Positions 13,190 to 17,569 of a DNA stretch of 17,569 bases are shown in pieces (within the stretch, counting starts at the first letter, position 1; every line of letters begins with the position of its first letter). This DNA is from Oscillibacter sp. CAG:241 (GTDB taxonomy: Bacteria > Bacillota > Clostridia > Oscillospirales > Oscillospiraceae). A program made the position numbers and the translations under genes. A model generated the notes under the pieces. It was not told the origin of the DNA and did not search any database. It worked only from the letters and a program-made list of their open reading frames with translations. Location of the stretch: the NCBI GenBank assembly GCA_000435975.1, contig FR884144.1:53272-70840 (forward strand), written 5' to 3'.

Positions 13190-13498
13190 CATAGTGCAGA
13201 GAGAGCTCTCTATATGTTGAAAAATCGTCCATTCACTTTCTGCATACGAAAATGGGGTCAAATTCCTGAGTACATGCAGGAATTTTTAGTGGATATAAAA
13301 GCGGAATTTGACAATTATAGAAGTTTTTTGGGGATAAAGTGAGGAAAATGGCCCAAAATTTCCATGGATAGTGGAACGCATGGCCGACTGTTTGAAGCAT
13401 CATCATGTATCTGTGCGAATATATGATTGGAAAACATAGCAGCAGAATAACCAAATTGCACAAAGTATTTTCTGCAATACTGCCCATGTCTGTACAGG
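13190..13498. other. AT-rich noncoding gap with alternative hairpins
   Basis: This stretch is clearly richer in A and T than the rest of the window. It has a 12-base palindrome AGAGAGCTCTCT (13200-13211). GTCAAATTCC (13257-13266) can pair either with AGGAATTT (within 13278-13285) or with GGAATTTGAC (13303-13312). Open frames cross it but lack ribosome binding sites and recognisable motifs. It may be a remnant of a lost insertion or an unrecognised small RNA. Confidence 0.5.
13260..13287 (+). terminator. Possible terminator hairpin in the AT-rich gap
   Basis: AAATTCCTG (13260-13268) and CAGGAATTT (13277-13285) form a 9-base stem with an 8-base loop, followed by two more T's. The stem is A/T heavy, so its strength is modest. 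It competes with the longer pairing to 13303-13312. Confidence 0.35.
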
Positions 13499-13527
13499 TT
13501 GACAACACCGACAAGGCATGTTAAGCT
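13499..13527 (+). promoter_or_regulatory. Likely promoter of the M14 peptidase gene
   Basis: TTGACA (13499-13504) and TAAGCT (13522-13527) are 17 bases apart, with TGT directly before the -10 box (extended -10). The -10 match is poor by itself. The predicted leader is about 140 bases. Confidence 0.55.
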
Positions 13528-13676
13528 GAAACCAACGATTCAGCAGGGAAAAGTGCAGCGCCGGTTCCCCGGCAGGCCGGAGCAGTTGGCGGCAGGCCCA
13601 GGAGCGGAGCGGCAGCTCCCGCTGAACGACCACCAAGGACCACCATGGAAAAGAAAGAGAAGAAAAGGAGAAAACT

Positions 13677-16600
13677 ATGCAGCACAAAAGATCCCGTCTG
13701 ACGACGAAGATCCTGGCGTTTGTCCTGATCCTCGCTCTCGTATTCCCCGCATCTGCGTTTGCAAGCGTTGCAGACGTGGCGAAGGACACTCGTGCCCCTG
13801 GCAAGTCCCTGGCAAATACCTATCCCGCATACACCGACATCGACTGGCAGATCTCCCTGGCGGAGAATGCCCAGGTGGAGGTCACCGTTCCCACCAACAT
13901 GACGGAGGAAGAGCTGGGTACCGCTATGAACGGCGACCTGACCCTGTCCCTGGACCGCGACAGCACCCGCGGCTATCTGGACCCCGAAAAGTTCCCCTAT
14001 CCCTACCAGGGCGGTGCTCTGGACACCTGGATGACCCAGTGGAAGCAGGACAAGCAGCCCCAGAACATGTTCCGCGTTACGGATATGGGCATGTCTGCCG
14101 ATGAGGCGGGCAAGGTCACTCTGAAGCTGTGGATCGACATCAACTGCTACTTCGGCAACCGCTCCGGCAACGTGGATTTCAGCGCCCCCCACAGCAACGG
14201 CGGTGCGTATCTGGATCTGTGCGGCTACTATACCCTGAATGTGACCGCCGGTGACGAGACGGTAGGCTCCATTCACACCAAGATTGTTCCCTATGACAGC
14301 TTCCGCACCGTGTATGAGCTGTATGACGACATCGACGCCCTGGCCGCCACGGATACCGACCTGTATGTGGCCAAGGAGTCCATGGGCCAGACCACCGTGG
14401 ACGGCTACGACATGCCTTATCTGATCGTTGCCGACTCCAAGGAGTCTGTGGACAAGTGGCTGGCATACACCGACCTGGTGGAATCCGACCCCGACCTGGC
14501 GCTGACTAAGCTGGCCAACGGCGACTTTGACGATCTGCGGGTCCCCATGTTCGCCTCCAACGTTCATTCCAACGAGAATGCCGCCGTCAATGGTATCCTG
14601 GAGTTTGCCCACCTCCTGCTGGAGAATGAGACCATCAGCGTCAACACCCTGGAGGGCTTCACCGAGGCCGGTCAGGCCCAGCTGAAGGCCGAGATGGCGA
14701 AGCAGGGCGTAGCCGTTCCCGAGCAGATCAAGGATTTTGCCTCCTACATTGGCTTTATCCGCGGCGAGAATGGCTATAAGGCCAACGGCAGCCTGTATTC
14801 CGGCCAGCTGGACCTGGAGGAGTATTACAACGTTAAGAATAATGAGGTCAACGTCAAGGAACTGCTGGGCGACGTGTTCATGGTCATCGTTCCCGAGCAG
14901 AATATCGAGGGTTACGAGCACATGACCCGTACCACCAGCCAGGGCTATGACCCCAACCGCGACGAGGCCAACCAGACCCTGTTTGAGGATTCCAACGCTA
15001 TGGCCCTGGTGAACAAGTTCAACCCCATGGTGTTCACCGAGATCCACGGCCGCGTGGAGGCCATGCTCATCGAGCCCTGCACGCCTCCTCACGAGCCCAA
15101 CTATGAGTACGACCTGATCGCCAAGCAGTTCATCCAGCTGGGCGAGGCCGTGGGTATGGGCGCTATTGCCAACAACCCTGACCACAACAGCTTCGAGATG
15201 CCCTATCGTGATTTCCTGCAGGTAGACAAGGATTCCCCCTCCGGTGTGGCCTGGACCGAGCCCTGGGATGACATGACCACCGCCTATGGCTCCCAGTTCC
15301 CCGTCCTGATCGGTACCGCCGGTATCACCTGGGAGCTGCCCGTGTACAGCGACATCAGCTCCGAGCTGGTGGTGCCTTACGGTCTGATGACCCAGGCGAT
15401 GTACATCCAGAACCATAAGATCGACATGCTGACCACCCAGGCCAAGCTGTTCTCCCGCGGCGTCAACAACACCAACTCCAACGAGCTCGTGGCTCCCTGG
15501 TATGTGGACCAGTACGACCGGGTCGGCGAGCAGGCGGACCTGATGCGCCCTGTGTATGACGGCGAGGGCCAGAACGGCAACTTCTATCCCGAGTGCTACA
15601 TCATTCCCATGGACAGCGCCAACCAGAAGAACCTGTATGACGCCGCCGTTGAGATGAAGTATCTGACCCGCAACGACGTGAAGGTCAACGTGGCCTCCAA
15701 GGAGTTCACCTATGACGGCGTGACCTATCCCGCCGGCACCATGGTGGTGTCCATGTATCAGGCCAAGCGCTCCCTGGCCAACAGCCAGCTGTTTGACGGC
15801 ACCTTCATCAACGTATGGCGGGGCCTGTATTCCGAGAGCTTTGCCCAGCGCAGCAACGCCCGCGGCTATGACCGCATCATCGTGGCCGAGCCCGCCGCCT
15901 ACAAGACCATTATGGCTGCCTGCCCCGAGACCATCAGCTATGACAAGGCCGTGACCTATCTGGCCACCTTCGCCGCTCAGTTTGAGGGCGTGGAGAATGC
16001 CGACGTCATCATCGACAATGTGTCCAACGATTCCGCCGCCGCTGTCAACGCGCTGCTGCGGGCCGGCAAGACCGTTGCCATGATCACCAAGGGCGACGAG
16101 AAGGGTAACTTCATCTGCTCTTACGAGGACTTCCTCACCATCGCCAAGGACTATGTTATCACTGCCACCGGCGTGTACGGCGCGAACTACAAGGCCGCCG
16201 TGATCCTGAATCCTCTGGTGTTCCTGCCCGGCAAGCCTGCCAATAACACCTCCGGCTATGTGGAGACCACCCTGCGCTCCGGCTCCTACAACTACCGCTT
16301 CGACTGGCTGGCTCTGACCGCCATGGGCTTCACCATGACCGAGGACCTGAGCAAGGCCAACGTCATCGTGGGCTCCCAGAAGCTCAGCGATGAGGCCCTG
16401 GGCGCTGTGAAGGCCGGTACTCCCTATATGGCCTACGGCGCCACTGCTTTCATGGGAGAAGGCAACTTCCTGCTGGGTCTGGGTGTGAAGCTCGATTCCT
16501 GCACCATGGGCACCGACTTCCTGGGCCGCGTGGTGTATCCCAACAACACCCTGGTCAACGCCAGCTTCATCAACGAAGCTGACGACGTGATGTACGAGTA

Positions 16601-17057
16601 CGGCACCAACTGGTTCACCAAGATTCCCGAAGGCGCTACCGTTCTGGTGCAGAACGCCGGCAAGACCCCGCTGCAGGGCTGCATCTGCCTGACGGACGAT
16701 AAGCTGACCGAGCAGTTCAACCAGTACAACAACGGCGTGGTGGGCTTCGAGTATCAGAGCGGCAAGCTGGACATGGCCCTGTTTGCCAACGTCCTGAACC
16801 ACAAGATCCACCAGACCGACGAGTACACCTTCATCAGCAACTTCATCTTCTCCCGCAGCCTCACTGAGACGGCCTACGAGGGCGTTGCCCAGCCCGAGAA
16901 TCCCGATCCCGTGAACCCCGGCAAGCCCGAGGAGCCCGGCAAGCCCGACGCCCCCAAGACCGGCGACACCAGCAGCATCATCGTTTGGGTTCTGGCTGCT
17001 TCCTTCACCGTGGTGATGATCCCCATGACCGTCACCCTGAAGCGCAAGGCCCGCTGA
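13677..17057 (+). CDS. Secreted, wall-anchored M14 zinc carboxypeptidase-like protein
   Basis: The protein has 1126 residues. A signal peptide (basic MQHKRSRLTTK, hydrophobic core, cleavage probably after AFA at 29) leads to a beta-rich N-terminal region (about 45-240). The M14 peptidase domain follows: zinc ligands H297 and E300 in NVHSNENAAV, PNRD (426-429), H457 in FTEIHG, and E553 in GITWELPVY as the likely catalytic glutamate. A large C-terminal region (about 600-1060) continues from it. The tail is a Pro/Gly/Lys linker, the motif APKTGD (1092-1097), a membrane segment and a basic end, an LPXTG-like sortase signal with Ala for Leu. The start has AAAAGGAG at a good spacing. Codon use is as biased as in rpsB, suggesting high expression. 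Substrate is unknown; dietary or host peptides, or wall peptides, are possible. Confidence 0.93.
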   Translation: MQHKRSRLTTKILAFVLILALVFPASAFASVADVAKDTRAPGKSLANTYPAYTDIDWQISLAENAQVEVTVPTNMTEEELGTAMNGDLTLSLDRDSTRGYLDPEKFPYPYQGGALDTWMTQWKQDKQPQNMFRVTDMGMSADEAGKVTLKLWIDINCYFGNRSGNVDFSAPHSNGGAYLDLCGYYTLNVTAGDETVGSIHTKIVPYDSFRTVYELYDDIDALAATDTDLYVAKESMGQTTVDGYDMPYLIVADSKESVDKWLAYTDLVESDPDLALTKLANGDFDDLRVPMFASNVHSNENAAVNGILEFAHLLLENETISVNTLEGFTEAGQAQLKAEMAKQGVAVPEQIKDFASYIGFIRGENGYKANGSLYSGQLDLEEYYNVKNNEVNVKELLGDVFMVIVPEQNIEGYEHMTRTTSQGYDPNRDEANQTLFEDSNAMALVNKFNPMVFTEIHGRVEAMLIEPCTPPHEPNYEYDLIAKQFIQLGEAVGMGAIANNPDHNSFEMPYRDFLQVDKDSPSGVAWTEPWDDMTTAYGSQFPVLIGTAGITWELPVYSDISSELVVPYGLMTQAMYIQNHKIDMLTTQAKLFSRGVNNTNSNELVAPWYVDQYDRVGEQADLMRPVYDGEGQNGNFYPECYIIPMDSANQKNLYDAAVEMKYLTRNDVKVNVASKEFTYDGVTYPAGTMVVSMYQAKRSLANSQLFDGTFINVWRGLYSESFAQRSNARGYDRIIVAEPAAYKTIMAACPETISYDKAVTYLATFAAQFEGVENADVIIDNVSNDSAAAVNALLRAGKTVAMITKGDEKGNFICSYEDFLTIAKDYVITATGVYGANYKAAVILNPLVFLPGKPANNTSGYVETTLRSGSYNYRFDWLALTAMGFTMTEDLSKANVIVGSQKLSDEALGAVKAGTPYMAYGATAFMGEGNFLLGLGVKLDSCTMGTDFLGRVVYPNNTLVNASFINEADDVMYEYGTNWFTKIPEGATVLVQNAGKTPLQGCICLTDDKLTEQFNQYNNGVVGFEYQSGKLDMALFANVLNHKIHQTDEYTFISNFIFSRSLTETAYEGVAQPENPDPVNPGKPEEPGKPDAPKTGDTSSIIVWVLAASFTVVMIPMTVTLKRKAR

Positions 17058-17130
17058 AAAGTCAACCGAAACCACACAGTCCCGCCCAACTGGCTGTGAC
17101 GGCTTCCGCCGAACTCTCAACTGCATAAAA

Positions 17131-17164
17131 GAGGAGGCCCCGGACAAAAGTCCGGGGTCTCCTC
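17131..17164 (+). terminator. Rho-independent terminator of the M14 gene
   Basis: 15-base arms at 17131-17145 and 17150-17164, with one G-U pair, flank loop AAAA, about 70 bases past the stop codon. The U-run is poor, but a second hairpin follows directly. Confidence 0.7.
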
Positions 17165-17169
17165 TCAGC

Positions 17170-17201
17170 TTGTCAAAAAAGGGCGGTGCTTTTTTTGACA
17201 A
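17170..17201. terminator. Second hairpin with A/T arms, possible bidirectional terminator
   Basis: TTGTCAAAAAA (17170-17180) and TTTTTTGACAA (17191-17201) are perfect 11-base arms around a GC-rich 10-base loop. On the plus strand the second arm itself is the U-run. It may back up the preceding terminator. Confidence 0.5.
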
Positions 17202-17569
17202 AAGAGATTTCGCTCCGACCCGCGCATTTTCAAAACTTTCATAAAGGTTCTGAAAATGCAGTGATTGAAAGTGAAAGACTCCCCGGATGGGTTTCTTTCG
17301 CAACGATCTTTCTTTCCAAAAGGCGGAGGCGATCTCCTTTTCACGGCAGCGCCCCCCATGAGGCTTCCGTTGGGCGTGTGCCGCGAAAAATACTTTGTAC
17401 GATCCTCGCCCCAGAGGAGCCGATCTCTGCAGACCCGACGGTTAAGGAACATACGTCCGACAGCCCAACGGTGGATGTGGGGCCTGCGGCCAATCTGCGG
17501 GCCGGTCTCGCAGCGGCTGATTTCCCCGGCAGGCCGAATAAGGCCCGCGCCCGGCAGCTGCCGGGCGCG
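17202..17569. other. Noncoding region with several inverted repeats
   Basis: No gene is convincing here. It contains a long hairpin (GCATTTTCA 17224-17232 with TGAAAATGC 17251-17259, extended inward by AACTTT/AAGGTT), a distant 9-base inverted pair (CCGTTGGGC 17367-17375, GCCCAACGG 17463-17471), a CCTC/GAGG hairpin near 17406, and a 24-base palindrome at 17546-17569. The content suggests structured RNA or a decayed repeat element. Confidence 0.45.
17546..17569. repeat. 24-base perfect palindrome at the window end
   Basis: CGCGCCCGGCAG (17546-17557) is followed at once by its reverse complement (17558-17569). As RNA it would fold with a small loop. It may be the terminator stem of a gene beyond the window, but the flanking U-run cannot be seen. 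Confidence 0.8.

Noticed and set aside
13097..13342. Plus-strand open frame of 81 codons starting in the tandem repeat
   Set aside because: It has no ribosome binding site, its N-terminus is just the duplicated 13-codon unit, and the rest shows no recognisable motif. It is kept only as part of the AT-rich gap.
13233..13514. Minus-strand open frame of 93 codons in the AT-rich gap
   Set aside because: It lacks a ribosome binding site and a promoter, and the hydrophobic stretches reflect AT-rich composition.
13050..13676. CRISPR array suspected from the repeats
   Set aside because: There are only two repeat copies with a single-base spacer, no spacer diversity and no cas gene nearby.
13521..17303. 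Minus-strand open frame of 1260 codons opposite the M14 gene
   Set aside because: It mirrors the biased codons of the real gene: its product is Gly/Val/His/Leu-rich and lacks any motif or ribosome binding site.
17165..17452. Minus-strand open frame of 95 codons at the end of the window
   Set aside because: It crosses strong hairpins and a terminator, has no ribosome binding site, and its Arg/Ser/Pro/Phe-rich product looks like translated noncoding repeat.

Overview
The window comes from a GC-rich Gram-positive chromosome. The best guess is a Clostridia of the Oscillospiraceae/Ruminococcaceae type (Flavonifractor, Oscillibacter and relatives). The evidence is strong AGGAGG-type ribosome binding sites, sigma-A promoters with 17-base spacers, a YabE-like G5/3D wall protein, a sortase-type wall anchor and Firmicutes-type housekeeping proteins. 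This placement is inference from protein style; no rRNA gene is present to confirm it.

Layout: (1) 1-2433, plus strand: the 3' end of a gene fusing the C-terminal Sua5 (tRNA t6A synthesis) region to a dephospho-CoA kinase domain, followed 15 bases later by an M18 aminopeptidase. (2) 2478-3440, minus strand: three small uncharacterised genes, two of them proline-rich, lying between two bidirectional terminators. (3) 3570-4631, minus strand: a membrane-anchored G5/3D wall protein. It is divergent from rimM-trmD (4925-6200, plus strand), and the shared intergenic region carries three copies of one 8-mer. (4) 6319-8063, minus strand: tsf and rpsB, with a terminator-like hairpin between them. (5) 8255-8908, minus strand: a DUF1287-type secreted or anchored protein with a calcium-loop-like motif. 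(6) 9083-13049, plus strand: a tightly overlapped five-gene operon encoding a small multi-pass membrane protein, an XRE-type regulator, a NatA-like ABC ATPase and two ABC-2 permeases. (7) 13677-17057, plus strand: a large secreted M14 zinc carboxypeptidase-like protein with an LPXTG-like anchor. (8) 17058-17569: noncoding, with several hairpins and a 24-base perfect palindrome at the window edge.

Most genes are core functions: translation and tRNA modification (Sua5 region, RimM, TrmD, EF-Ts, S2), CoA synthesis, and cell-wall or envelope proteins. The two accessory-looking parts are the self-contained regulator plus ABC-2 transporter operon and the AT-rich, repeat-bearing gap at 13050-13676 that separates it from the M14 peptidase. 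The five transporter genes overlap by 4-8 bases at each junction, so they are probably translated as a coupled unit from one promoter at 9025-9053, whose -35 box is overlapped by a palindrome that could be the operator for the encoded XRE protein.

I see no CRISPR array, tRNA, rRNA, transposase or phage gene. Nothing here proves a wholly new system. The best leads are the Sua5-CoaE fusion, the XRE/ABC-2 operon with its operator-like sites, the competing hairpins at 13257-13312, and the three small proline-rich proteins.
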